Assembly: GCA_012862575.1 (NCBI GenBank)
Contig: BLSF01000039.1
Span: 311,695-375,694 of the forward strand
DNA from: Parietichytrium sp. I65-24A
Lineage: Eukaryota > Sar > Bigyra > Thraustochytrida > Thraustochytriidae
Length of the DNA stretch: 64,000 nt
Reading direction: 5' to 3'
Each line of letters starts with the position of its first letter. The stretch's first letter is position 1. Shown in pieces: positions 41,749 through 52,583 of this stretch. The position numbers were made by a program, and so were the translations under genes. Under the pieces are notes generated by a model. The model searched no databases. It was not told the DNA's origin and saw nothing but the letters and a program-made list of their open reading frames with translations.

Positions 41749-44700
41749 ATGCGCGCGCACGGTATCTCGCAGGCCTTACTGGCCCTACTGGCGTTGCTAG
41801 GCGTGGCGGCAGCAGAGGGGACAGAGGGGTCGAAGAAGGGGAACAAGGAAGCGTTCCTGGAGGACGTGAACGCGGCGCTGGGGACCTTGCGAGTGCGCGT
41901 GGACACTAGCGGAATAGAGGAGATTCATGCGGATTTGCCACTAGGAGGAAAGCTTACGGCCAAACTGAAGCCGTTTGCAGAGTGCAGTGGGTTCTCAGTT
42001 TCCAATTTGAACGTGGCCGGCGAATTTGTGGAATTGGAAAAATTGGATGATGTGAAATTGGAAGATGTGAAATTGGGAGATGTTGTTGATGATGATGATG
42101 ATGGTGATGATGATGGCGGAATGCGAAGGAGGAGGAAGAGGTTCGATGTGAAAGTGGACGCGGACGGAGTGGCGCTGCGGTGCAGCGTGGGGTTGTGCAT
42201 CTCGACGACGATGATCTTTGCTTCGGAGAACTGCGATGGCAAAATTCACATCATCTCGCCTGCTGGAAGTGACACGGCCGTGCATTTGGCGCAGTCCGTG
42301 ATCAGCGAGGACTTTGCGACGGCACTGCCTTCCGAGTCGCGCGATGCGGCATCTGCGTGCGAAGACAAGGTGCAGCTGGACGGAGTGCACTTTGAAGGCG
42401 AGAAGCTGGCCAAGATTGCCGGCATCGACATTACCAGTCTCATCATCAGCGAGCTGAACGGTGGAATGCGAGGGTCTACTCTGGACCCTATCTGCCAAGC
42501 CGTCTGCGGCTTGTTAGGCGAGGTGAGCGACAAGCTCAGCGAAGTGGCCGTTCACAACCCGCTGGCTCTCGCTTTGGCAGAAATCATGGAGGAAGAGCAG
42601 AAGACCAGTACCAACCCATTGGACCTCGAGCTGTCCTTTCAGGCAGATAGTGGCCTGAGTTCAAATCTCCTCAACTTCGAGGAGCATTGGCTCACCAAGT
42701 TGGCCCTCAAGAAGGTCCAGCGCGATGGCGCAACTGTGAGCGCTTTCGATCTGTCTGTTCTGGAGCCCGTTCTCGGTTCCCCTGCCGGAGACCTAACGCT
42801 GGTGCTGAATTCTCTCCTAGCTACCAAAGGGCTGGGTGTCAACTCCACCGTTGATGCCATCGAGCTTGTGCATGAGGTTGCGGGGTTGAACGCGAAGGAC
42901 CTCATCAAAGTTCGATTGGAAGATGAAAGTGTTGGCAAGTTTTCTTTGGACCTTACAGGTGCTCATCTTACGAGAATCCCGATCAAGTCCAATGAACACT
43001 CTTCGGCTCAAGCAGTTTTGATCGGAAAGCAGACTTTCCAGACTGATCCTGTCGAGCTTGGATCTTTTCGTTTGTCTGCTGAATTCGACCTTGCTGCGGA
43101 TCTAAATATTGTCGACTTTCCTGGTGATCCGTTTGTGTTTGCCATCAAAGACTCCTTCCAAATCGACATTGACTTGGACGACGTTGCTGCGCAAGTCGCA
43201 GTTGTTTTGGCGTTAGACCTGGACAAGGCCTGGGGTCTAGAAATCGGTCCTCTTTTTGCAAAGATTGCGGACTGTGTCCTTTCTGCATTTGTCAAGTCAC
43301 CCGCAATCTCACAAGCTCTTCTCAACTCCAAATCCGCTTCAATCAGAGCGGACGGCTTTCAGCACGGCGTTGGGAAGCTGTTGATGAGGGTATTCAATGC
43401 TGTCGTTCCGATATACGAGAATCTTCTGCCAATCGTAGTTCGCAGCACCATCTCACATTCTGCGCGAAACTTGGAGCCGCCGGTCCATGAGTGCCCCTCC
43501 GCGACGGGTTCGTCGGACAGCGACGCCTACGACTTTAGTGTTGGCCCTGTGGCCACCATCAGAAATCTGCTGACGCCTGCTTTCATCAACGGTGCTTTTG
43601 GTGCCCAGACTTCGTTTTCGCTCGGCTCGTTTAATCAGAAGCTTGCCGCCGTTGACCTCTCTGGCCTCGGCCCAGGAAATGTGAAAGGTGAGATATCGTT
43701 CTACTTGAACTCCGCCACCGTGGATTTAGCCGATTCGCCGATCGACCTTTTGCGGATTCTGGAGGTCAACTACACCGATGGGCTCTACCAGATTCTGTCA
43801 ACCCAGGTTCGAAGCAACCCCGTACAGGTGAAAATCGGGATGACTGTACAAGGCGGTGTTGCGAAACAGAACGATTTCACAATCTCGATCGCCGCTGAGA
43901 ACATCGGCGTCCTTGTTGATATCCTGGCCGCATTTTCCTCCAGAGGTGTTGAAACCATGCGCCTCCGTGACGCCATCAGTCCGTACTGCTGGGTGGGAAG
44001 TTTGAAGCCTTACGGTGGCCTGGTGAACGCGAATTTTGATCTGGATGGTCTTCATGTAAAGTTGGATTGCACCAATTGCGAGTGGCAACTTTTGAAAGAA
44101 ATTGAAACCAGACTTGCGCAAGATGATCCTCAAGCAAGCTTGATCTCCACCGTAGTGGACATGAAGAACCGCGCCCTCCGGCTTGCAGAGTACCAGTTCG
44201 AGCAGAAAAACTGGGACTTTAGTGTGCAGTACGCTCGGCAGATGTGTGACAATCCTGACAAGGAGCCTTCTCTGAGCGGACACAAAGACTACATTCACCT
44301 CGAGCACCACGTTCAGATGGCCCCCATTGTGCTTTTGCTCAGCCTAGTGACAGTCCTGCTCATCGGCGCTGTCACGTTCTGTGCGCCGTGTTATCAGCGC
44401 GGGTACAGGTCACAGAGCGAGAAGGTTGATGCCCATGAGCTCTTCCTGCTCTCCGATTTTGATGAAGAAGGGAGCTCTGTCTCTGTTCACAAGAGGCCTG
44501 CTCTTTGCAACGAAAATGGCGTGCCAAGGTTCATGTACTACCTGATACCTGCACTTATCCTTTGTGATGGGGCCATGTTTATTCTCGGCCACATTGACAT
44601 TGTGATTCGTGTGGCATTACTGGGAGAGGTTTTGGGCAACTCTCTGCTGCTCGACAACTTGACTGAATTCTCGGTGATCACCTCGACGAAGCAACTGTGG

Positions 44701-45801
44701 GAAGGAGGTGCGTACGCTCTTGCCGCTATGGTGGCGTGCTTTTCTGTGGTATGGCCCTACTTGAAACTCGTGATGCTCATGGCTTGCTGGTGCCTCCCTC
44801 AGAAGGTGCTTCCGCGAAAGCGACGCGGGACCCTTTTAAATGCGCTCGACAGGCTCGGCAAATGGAGTTTGATGGAGGTTTTCGTGGTCTTCTTTGTCAT
44901 CATCATCCTCAACATCCAGGTCAACGCACCGGAGTCTGCAAATTATTTGCCGGACAATGTGTACTGGGCTAAACTCACTGTTCTCCCACAGTACAATCTC
45001 TACGTTTTCATCTGCGCTCTGCTTTTGTCCTTGATCATTAGCAGTGTTGTCGTCCATTTGCACGACATGGAGGCTAGCCACCTTGCCGCCAGCAAGCTCT
45101 CTCTCTCTTCGATGGAGAAGGTGTCCACCATCGAATTCACGTTCTATGATCGCCCATGGCTCCGCCGTCTGATTTCATTGGTGGCTGCTCTGGTTATCCT
45201 GGGCAGTGTTGCAATCTTCGTCGCAGCATCGACTATGCCGGTTCTCTATGTAGATATTATGGGTCTTCTTGCAGCCGTCATGCAGGCCGGCGGTGGAGAG
45301 TCCTCGATCGACCTCTCCATGATGGGCTTTCTTGGCCGCGCGTTCTCGAAGCATAGCAATGGCAACGTTTTTTTTGGAACGGTGCTGACGTTGACTGTCT
45401 TTGTCTTCCCAGTGTTGCAGCAGCTCTCCTTGCTTGTCATTCTCTTCAGAAAGATGTCCTTGACTCAGGCCGTGCAGTTTCACGAATACAGCAAGTTTTT
45501 GTGTGCATGGAGTGCCCTCGAGGTTTTTATTCTCGCTACTGGAGTTTCCGTCCTGGAGCTGAGTGGTCTCACACGCACCTTACTCTCCAAAGAGTGCAAG
45601 GGCGTCGAACCTTTGTTGAATGACGTACTTTTGCCCATGAATCTTGTCGATGTCGAAGACGTCGATGCCGGCTGCTTTGCACTGAGCACCACTCTGCGCC
45701 CAGCAGCGTATGGGTTCTTGGCGGTGATTGTGCTGAGCTACATGCTATATTTCCCCATCATGCACTGGTATCGCAAGGCTCTTGCTGAACGTCTTTTGTA
45801 A
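41749..45801 (+). CDS. Large secretory-pathway protein with two PqiA-like membrane domains
   Basis: 1350 residues, single exon, ATG at 41749. A clear signal peptide (MRAHGISQALLALLALLGVAAAEG) is followed by an about 830-residue luminal/extracellular region of alternating hydrophobic strands with few cysteines and an acidic DDDDDGDDDGG tract near residue 120. This resembles lipid-binding tubular proteins but I cannot assign the fold. From about residue 857 there are nine or so membrane helices in two halves, each with a PqiA signature: KLVMLMACWCLP ... LGKWSLMEVFVVF (about 1005-1050) and FPVLQQLSLLVILF ... LCAWSALEVFIL (about 1218-1262). In bacteria PqiA works with the MCE protein PqiB in lipid transport between membranes. 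A role in lipid transfer here is inference. Convergent with the Sec14-GOLD gene (296 nt). Confidence 0.7.
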   Translation: MRAHGISQALLALLALLGVAAAEGTEGSKKGNKEAFLEDVNAALGTLRVRVDTSGIEEIHADLPLGGKLTAKLKPFAECSGFSVSNLNVAGEFVELEKLDDVKLEDVKLGDVVDDDDDGDDDGGMRRRRKRFDVKVDADGVALRCSVGLCISTTMIFASENCDGKIHIISPAGSDTAVHLAQSVISEDFATALPSESRDAASACEDKVQLDGVHFEGEKLAKIAGIDITSLIISELNGGMRGSTLDPICQAVCGLLGEVSDKLSEVAVHNPLALALAEIMEEEQKTSTNPLDLELSFQADSGLSSNLLNFEEHWLTKLALKKVQRDGATVSAFDLSVLEPVLGSPAGDLTLVLNSLLATKGLGVNSTVDAIELVHEVAGLNAKDLIKVRLEDESVGKFSLDLTGAHLTRIPIKSNEHSSAQAVLIGKQTFQTDPVELGSFRLSAEFDLAADLNIVDFPGDPFVFAIKDSFQIDIDLDDVAAQVAVVLALDLDKAWGLEIGPLFAKIADCVLSAFVKSPAISQALLNSKSASIRADGFQHGVGKLLMRVFNAVVPIYENLLPIVVRSTISHSARNLEPPVHECPSATGSSDSDAYDFSVGPVATIRNLLTPAFINGAFGAQTSFSLGSFNQKLAAVDLSGLGPGNVKGEISFYLNSATVDLADSPIDLLRILEVNYTDGLYQILSTQVRSNPVQVKIGMTVQGGVAKQNDFTISIAAENIGVLVDILAAFSSRGVETMRLRDAISPYCWVGSLKPYGGLVNANFDLDGLHVKLDCTNCEWQLLKEIETRLAQDDPQASLISTVVDMKNRALRLAEYQFEQKNWDFSVQYARQMCDNPDKEPSLSGHKDYIHLEHHVQMAPIVLLLSLVTVLLIGAVTFCAPCYQRGYRSQSEKVDAHELFLLSDFDEEGSSVSVHKRPALCNENGVPRFMYYLIPALILCDGAMFILGHIDIVIRVALLGEVLGNSLLLDNLTEFSVITSTKQLWEGGAYALAAMVACFSVVWPYLKLVMLMACWCLPQKVLPRKRRGTLLNALDRLGKWSLMEVFVVFFVIIILNIQVNAPESANYLPDNVYWAKLTVLPQYNLYVFICALLLSLIISSVVVHLHDMEASHLAASKLSLSSMEKVSTIEFTFYDRPWLRRLISLVAALVILGSVAIFVAASTMPVLYVDIMGLLAAVMQAGGGESSIDLSMMGFLGRAFSKHSNGNVFFGTVLTLTVFVFPVLQQLSLLVILFRKMSLTQAVQFHEYSKFLCAWSALEVFILATGVSVLELSGLTRTLLSKECKGVEPLLNDVLLPMNLVDVEDVDAGCFALSTTLRPAAYGFLAVIVLSYMLYFPIMHWYRKALAERLL

Positions 45802-46097
45802 GTAAAAATAGATGCTCACAACTTGTTGCCAATATATAATGAATTATGGCAGTTCGAGACAGGGCGCATCCGTCGCCGACCTGTCGCACCACTAAATTCG
45901 ATTTAAAGAAAAAAACATGTAAAGAAACATTTGATATTTATAGCATTAGTTTTTGAAATCGAAACTCTCTTCTTGTAGCTAGATTCGCTCCCGAGGGCCC
46001 ACGGCAGCCCAGAACAAAAAGTAAAGATGAACTAACCATTATGTTAGATTTCATTTCAATCTGTGTCAATCAAGTTCAATCAGCTATCGTCGTCGGG

Positions 46098-47276
46098 CTA
46101 CTTGTACAAGCGGTACAAAACTTGTCGAGACCACCATCCTGGATGCTCCCAGGTGGCCACAAAAGTTCCGGCTGCAGGGGCGGTGACAGACCCAGAAGCA
46201 TTGCATCCGTTCGAGCATTCATTTGCCGGATAGTCTCTCGCTGCGATAAGCGTGGTCTCATCTCCGCTCTCTGGTTTAAATGTAAGCTTGAATGTGATGT
46301 TCCCCCCCGCTCGAGTGAAAAACTTGAACTTGCCAACCTCTCCTTCTTGCACAGTCAAGTGCTCAACGGCAACATCTCCGCTAGACATATTGCTTTCTTT
46401 AAACACCCGTTCAGTTGGCAAACAAGCCGGAAAGGAGCCCCCAAGCTCTGCGGGCAACTGGTCCTCGTCGATGAACTCTGCGAGCCTTGGTTTCCAGGCG
46501 TCAGGTCCTCCCAACAGCTCAATTTTGGACGCCGTCCGTGGGTCAATAAAGCCTTGAATGATCTTCCAAGCAAACGAGAATCTGTGTTGCTCAAAACACG
46601 TACATGGCCAGTTAGTTATCGCATTCATGATCTCAAGACGTACAGCAGACGCCAAAACTCACATTCCTGGGCTGTTAATGATAAACATTTTCCCCATCGT
46701 TTCCGGATAATTGTCCGAGTCCACCTTGGACACAGCTTTCACGAATTCCAAGGTTTCCGAGGACAGCTTGGCCATCGTGACACCTTGAAGGTCAATGATG
46801 CTCAGTGTCTTGTTCACCGTCTTGCCGCTGCGCTCGGTAGCTTCAGAATACTTGTCTTGCAGCTCCTCCATGAGGCAGACGTGATATCTCGTGAATTTCG
46901 CATCCGTCGTCAAGCAGTGCAGCGCTGGGATATCCACCAGCCCGGTCTGCTCATACCAGATTGGCCACCCCTCCTTTGAATGCCCTGCGTAGTTTCCTCT
47001 GTAGAACTGCGTCACTTCCTCCACATCTGCGCCGAGACAGCCGGCCTTGCCGTCGGCCAAGCATTGTGCTGCAAACTGCTTTCTCCATGCCACGGCTGCG
47101 GAGATCTGTTTGGCCGCAGCTTCCACATTGAACTTCCTAGCTTGCAGGAATCGCTGCAGCGCATCATCCTCCGGCTCGCCCTTGAAGCACACGACACCAA
47201 GTTCCACATTCTCCTGCTCCAAGCGTGCTCTTAGCGCATCTTTCTGAGCCGCGATGCTTTCCGCTTTGTCTGTCAT
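46098..47276 (-). CDS. Sec14 (CRAL-TRIO) plus GOLD domain protein (2 exons)
   Basis: 365 residues from exons 47276-46663 and 46581-46098 (1098 nt). The N-terminal CRAL-TRIO-N helices (DALQRFLQARKFNVEAAAKQI) lead into the lipid-binding CRAL-TRIO domain: GWPIWYEQTGLVDI, SIIDLQGVTMAKLS, YPETMGKMFIINSPGMIFSFAW, and FIDPRTASKIELLGG. A C-terminal GOLD beta-sandwich follows, with GEVGKFKFF ... ITFKLTF ... GTFVATWEHPGWWSRQVLYRLYK. This layout is that of SEC14L/patellin proteins, which bind phosphoinositides or other lipids at membranes. The start is the ATG at 47276; the open frame reaches back 10 codons to a GTG. The intron splits the Ile codon in PGM-IFS. Confidence 0.93.
46582..46662 (-). other. 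Intron of the Sec14-GOLD gene
   Basis: 81 nt, GTGAGT...ACACAG on the minus strand, phase 2. Confidence 0.93.
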
Positions 47277-48517
47277 CTCCACCAACTCCCAACACCCACT
47301 TCCCACAAATCCAAGTTCGAAACTCCAAAATGCGAAACGCCTGATTCAGAACCTAAAGCTCCACCCCACAGGTTAAACTCCAACCTTTCAACCTTTCAAA
47401 ATTCCAATCTTTCTCCTCGCAAGACAAAAGCTCAAAGGCTCAAAAGCTGTTCGCCAAATCCCCCTCACAGCAACAGGTTCGTTCTTCCCCTCCACTGACT
47501 GATCGCCTCCCACCGCGCAATACCGCAGCTGCCTGCTCGCTGCAACCCGCAAATTCACCCGCAAATTTGCCGCAGAGGCACTGTGATTCGCAGATTGTGC
47601 ACCGCCGAAAACGCACCAATTTTGCGCAAAGCTGAACTGGAATCTCTCTCTTTCCGCACATGTTACTGGATACTCTTAATGACTTTCCTATACGGTCGTT
47701 AGGAGTCCCTGCATCGGAAAGTGCAAAAGCAAGACAATGGGTCGCTACTGTTATGTGTAAGTGGAGAGGTAAGGGAAGGCTTGGAGTCCTAGATTAGAGC
47801 CTATTGCGTGGCTTAAGAGCTCAGCTGAAGACTGGGGGGAGGCTAGTCGGGTGTATAGCCGCAGCGGTAGGAGTGGAGGTGTATGATGTGGCAAGATATT
47901 TCAGTGCAGAAAAATTTAGGTCGCAAAGGTTGGTCACAAGATGAAAGCAAGTTTTACACTGAAAATCATCTGGAGTTGAAATGAAAGCGTACAATCGAGG
48001 ACGGGATGCGTACTCTAGTCTCTAGTACTCAGTACGCAGGATGAATATGCACGCACGCTTTCAGTGTTGTGTTGGCGAGTGCCGAAAGTGAGTGGAGACG
48101 GATGGTGAGTACGAGTACCAAATTCAGAGAGCTTCAGAGATGCATCGGGAGTTAGGATGGAGTTAGGATGTGTGAATGAATGAATGAATGAAAGTGTGCC
48201 TGAAGCTTGCCTTCTTCTGAATGCTACACTCTGAAGTTCTCTAATCTGATTGGAAACAAAAGAGAGGTCGGCAGCTTATCTTGAAGTCGCTCATAGAGAT
48301 ACATGCTTTTATTCGTGATCAGACATGTGGTTCCATCTGCAAATGTGGACCTGCACATGAGGAATGAGGCTGGCGGTGAGCGCGCTGTTGTCTCGCTTGT
48401 TTCGCTCTTGGTTGGTTCCCCGAAGCATGTAGATGGAAAAACCTTCATTCTTGTCTTTTGCTTGCCCTAGCTAGTGCTAAATGTGCAGGACGGGTCGACG
48501 CTGTGGTGGCTTTGATG
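47277..48517. other. Spacer between Sec14-GOLD and orphan membrane gene
   Basis: No gene supported. GTACTCAGTAC-type palindromes near 48020 and a GAAT tetranucleotide repeat at 48173-48192. Confidence 0.5.
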
Positions 48518-50746
48518 TCATGTTCGGTTTCTGGAGCTGCGGTTCTTGAGCTCTTCCTCGTACGACTCGAAGCTTGCCTCCATTTGCGGCTCAACGACGC
48601 CGGAAGAGAAAGAGCCCCGTGACTCCACAATGTCGGAGGGAAGCGGAAACCCGAATTGTTCTGACATTTTGGCATCTTCGAGTTCGGCTCGCAAATGATT
48701 GACCTTGGTCCTTCTTGGGCCTTGAACGATTGAGTTGCGGCGACTGACGGTGTTGTCGCCGCAACTAAGACAAGGATTGACATACCGGACGCCTCCTTGC
48801 GTGGTCCAGAGGAGTTTGTGGCGTTTGAAAAACAACTTGCCCTTGTCGATCATACCCAATTTTGCATACATTGGGTTGACGATGACCTGATCAGAGCAGC
48901 GGTAATAGCAGTCGTCGTAAAGATAGTCGCCGAACTTGAAGGGATGGTTGGACGAGCGACCCGTTCGAACCTTTTGGGTGAGTGGAATACGATACAGTCT
49001 AGCCGTGGACCGTGCTCGGCACTCGAGCTTGTCCAACTTGAGCATGTTTGCGATCCAGGTGTTGTACTGATCAATCGCTCGATTCAAGAGTTCGCACGGG
49101 AAGTAAAGGCTGAGCGCCAATCTGTTCAAAACTTGAACAAAACTGCGGGAGGTCAACCCCGAAAATTTGAGAAAGAGCGAGACCGCCAAGAGCATCACCA
49201 CGGGGATGTCCAATATGATAACAAGAACTGCGCCGAACAGGCCCATCAGTTGCTCGATGACAGCTAAAGGCACCAGGAGTAAGTTTGGCGCTCTGCCGTA
49301 AAAGACTTGGGTCGCCATTTTACAGCTCGCTGGTGTCGTCATCCAATAGCATGTCATGCTGCTCGGTGCACCAGGTGAAGCCAGATCAATTTCGTGGCCA
49401 AGAAACCTAGTTGCTGCGCCACGCTGCCAGTGCAAAAGTGGTCGATACACAGAGCAAAACTCTTCCACTGGTTTCAAATCATCGATCATCTGTCGGAGAT
49501 ATCCAGTTTTTGGAGCGTACATCTTCGGGAAATAAGTGGATGAAGCGGGGAAGTCAGAGTGACTGAAACCAGCGTAAATTCCTGAGAACGCTGTTTGTGT
49601 GAGGCAAATAACGTTAATAGCAGATGCTGCAATGAGAATCAGGTCGGAGCCAAGAATATGCCAACCCATAAAGTCAACCGGCTGAAGACCCACGGTCGAG
49701 GCAATCAGGTTTGCCACTTCCCCGAACGATGCAAAGAGCGAGATGAGGACTCTCTTCATGGACATGGAAATCCCCGTGCGAAAGTACATATGTAGGGCTA
49801 ACGACTCGTTTGCGTAAAATCTGGAAATTGCCCCGAAGAGAATGGTTTGTGGCGCCATCCACTCCTCTCCCGCGATTCCGGCAACGATGATTCCGGCAAC
49901 GAGGGAAATCTCGTAGTTGTTGAAGTGCAAAGACATGGCACAGCTTGCCACGATGATGATGATGGCAACCAAAGCGTCCCTCCAACTGTTCTCGTGCTGG
50001 TCGCCAAGCCAAACATCCCACTTGCGCTTGCCCTCCTTGGGAAGGTCGGACACCACCGCGCGCACGATTTTTCGCGGCGCCAACTCGTCCCAGTTGAGGA
50101 AAAAGTAGACCTTTTGATAAGCTGAAGCGTATTGCGAGGCATAAGACGCGTCATGCGGCCGGGCGATGCGGTGCTGGGCCGTGAGCATCTGGTCGAGCTC
50201 CCACACCATCGTGTGGCGGTCGAGTGATCCTTTGATCTCCAGCTCCATGTAGTACACTGGCGTATCGTCCCCAATGATATTTTTCGCGTACACGAAGAGA
50301 GCAAAGCTTCTGTCTGGCACCATGTTGATTAAAGGACTGCCGAGAATTTCCCGCCAAAATTCAAAATCTCTCCAGTATATATCCGTCAGATCCCACGGCG
50401 CGTAGTCGAGAATTATGTTGGACTCTTCGTCGTTGTCAGGAGAGTCCCCTTTGCCAAGCACGCTTGCGATTCCCGCATCCACGACGCGCACGGCGTACCC
50501 GTGGCACGACGCCTCCCCAACAACAGCATCTTTAACATGGAGAATATCTTGGAGAAACCTCTGTAACCTCCACGGTCGCTCTCTGTTGAGCAACTTCTTC
50601 CTGTTGCAATCCCCCAGTTCCATCGTGGCCAGCTCCTGGATCACAGCCTTCTTCAGCCGGCCATAGTTGCGTACATGCTTGTGTGCTTTCTTGAACGAGC
50701 TCTCCTCCGAAGAGCTGAAGCTCTCCACCTTCAAGTACCTCGACAT
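48518..50746 (-). CDS. Multipass membrane protein, family not recognised
   Basis: 742 residues, single exon. The start is the ATG at 50746 (MSRYLKVESFSSSEESSF); the frame is open 26 codons further to a TTG. About 250 cytosolic-type N-terminal residues (DYAPWDLTDIYWRDFEFWREIL, YYMELEIKGSLDRHTMVWEL) are followed by a hydrophobic pair (about 257-296: DALVAIIIIVASCAM and SLVAGIIVAGIAG). A loop with SRFYANESLALHMYFR follows, then a helix around ILGSDLILIAASAINVICL, and a long hydrophobic stretch (about 475-530, LMGLFGAVLVIILDIPVVMLLAVSLFLKF has to be two helices). The C-terminal 200 residues are hydrophilic with CxxC (NPCLSCGD) and a basic TRRNS-type RRNS site. No signal peptide. Function unknown. 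Confidence 0.75.
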   Translation of the reverse strand: MSRYLKVESFSSSEESSFKKAHKHVRNYGRLKKAVIQELATMELGDCNRKKLLNRERPWRLQRFLQDILHVKDAVVGEASCHGYAVRVVDAGIASVLGKGDSPDNDEESNIILDYAPWDLTDIYWRDFEFWREILGSPLINMVPDRSFALFVYAKNIIGDDTPVYYMELEIKGSLDRHTMVWELDQMLTAQHRIARPHDASYASQYASAYQKVYFFLNWDELAPRKIVRAVVSDLPKEGKRKWDVWLGDQHENSWRDALVAIIIIVASCAMSLHFNNYEISLVAGIIVAGIAGEEWMAPQTILFGAISRFYANESLALHMYFRTGISMSMKRVLISLFASFGEVANLIASTVGLQPVDFMGWHILGSDLILIAASAINVICLTQTAFSGIYAGFSHSDFPASSTYFPKMYAPKTGYLRQMIDDLKPVEEFCSVYRPLLHWQRGAATRFLGHEIDLASPGAPSSMTCYWMTTPASCKMATQVFYGRAPNLLLVPLAVIEQLMGLFGAVLVIILDIPVVMLLAVSLFLKFSGLTSRSFVQVLNRLALSLYFPCELLNRAIDQYNTWIANMLKLDKLECRARSTARLYRIPLTQKVRTGRSSNHPFKFGDYLYDDCYYRCSDQVIVNPMYAKLGMIDKGKLFFKRHKLLWTTQGGVRYVNPCLSCGDNTVSRRNSIVQGPRRTKVNHLRAELEDAKMSEQFGFPLPSDIVESRGSFSSGVVEPQMEASFESYEEELKNRSSRNRT

Positions 50747-52583
50747 CCCGCGTACGAACTCCAAACGGTGGTGCTGAATCGGGGTTTGGCGCCAGCACGA
50801 CTCGTCTTTCGCAGCCGGGATCAACCCGACTTTGGATTCTGCAGAGCACTTGCCGGACTTGGATCAAACACATGCCCTTTCTATAGGTACTGGTAAGTAG
50901 GTACACCGGTGCACACTCTTCGTTCTCTTTCGTTTCTTTCGTTTTCAGATCAGCCACAACCGAAAGCCAGGCAAGGCATTGAGAACTCACACGTCAGTAT
51001 TCTGCAGCAACTGGAGGCTTCGAGCAGAACGATTCGAAAGGCAAACTGCTTTTGACGAAGCAGAGATAGCAGAGAGCCGTGCTCCCCAAAATTAACAAAC
51101 CCGAATCTTTGCAGCGATGAAACTGGAAACTATCCAACTAATCCTCTCCGACATGCAGCCCCGGACGAGGCTCGCAACCGAAGCGAACCGCCTGGTTCGT
51201 GACTCTTAAGCCACGGCCACGCATGGCCCATGTCTAAGTCAGCGCACGTTAGAGCAGTCTCCTTTTGCACCCGTCTTTAAACAATACTCGAGCGCACACT
51301 GCTCCGACTTTTCTTTGATCGCATCGATCGCGTTTGGTAGTACCTAACTTGGGTCAAGGCAGATGCATCAAGCTGCACGTTCGTCCGCTTGTAGCTCGAA
51401 TGAACGCGAGCTTACGCGACGCAGGTGCAACAAGCGTTAAATAAAGTATAAGATCGCCTTGGAGATGCAGCGGAAGATACAGCGGAGCGGAAGGCGTTCG
51501 CAGCTCAAGATCGATACAGCGTGAAGACCGTCATTTATGAACGACAGTGATACGTTTCATTCGAAAGTTTCACCTCGATTCTCAATCGAGAGCGACTGTA
51601 AATGAGATTGAAAATGAAGCGGAGCGCGACGAAGGTACGAGTGATAGCGAGTGATCCTATGGGAAGTCGGGGTGGATTGACAGTGACTTTGAATCGAGTT
51701 ACGGCAAGGTTTTCAGAACAGATGTTTTATGCCACTTTGCAAGCTGGCCGAGGGCCTTGTATCCCGAGAGAAGAACATTGATTCTTCTTTCAAAATTGCA
51801 ATGGAAATAATTACAATCAAAATGCATCAACTCAAATCAATCAAATACAATCAAATACAATCAAATCGACACTTTACTGTCGATGAGGAGCCCGCTCCAC
51901 ACTGTGTCAACTTTGAAAATCATTCACAGTGCAATCCACTTTTGTTGACAGTGACAAGAAAGAGACGAAACAAACAAAGATGCGACCATCGCTGGCGAGA
52001 GAATCTCTTGTTACACTACCGTCTCACCCATTCAAAACATTAATACCCTTCTTTAGTGGAGCAGAGAAGCTTCTCGAGCTCGTGACTGATCGTGATCAAT
52101 AGAACAGCTCCTTGACGGTTAACGGCACTAGTAGAAGCCTTAGGTAGTGCCGGTATTTGATCACTCACCGTGAGAGTCAATAGAGTCAATCGCATGAATT
52201 ATACGCAAAATGAGAGTCTGCCAGTCTTTTGAGGTCTTTCTTTCCAAAGTTGAAAGCACTCTTGAAAGACAAAAATCTCCACGAAAGAAAACTATTGGAA
52301 AACGCGAGCTCTAAAAACAAATCAAAACCAATTGGCAGTCAATGCTTCAGAAAGCTGCTGACTCAAAGCACCACCGACGTCGATTGCTGCTCACAATCAG
52401 ACCGAGTCAAGCTCAGTGATGAATGGAAAGAGACTTCGTGGAATTTCTTTCTAACGACGCGAATTAGCGAGTCATATTTTGAGGTCTTGGGTGAGTTGGG
52501 ATTGACGTGGGAGTGCGAATCGTGCTCGCCTTGGCTTCCCAGCGTTGGAACGATCATTGCTTCACTGCGAACGTCAAAAGGCA
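50747..52583. other. Divergent spacer between orphan membrane gene and TBC-like gene
   Basis: Head-to-head upstream regions. No gene supported: the long plus frame at 52229-52645 has no ATG and runs into the next gene's start. AAATAAAG at 51439; TCAAATACAATCAAATACAA short tandem near 51838-51868. Confidence 0.5.
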
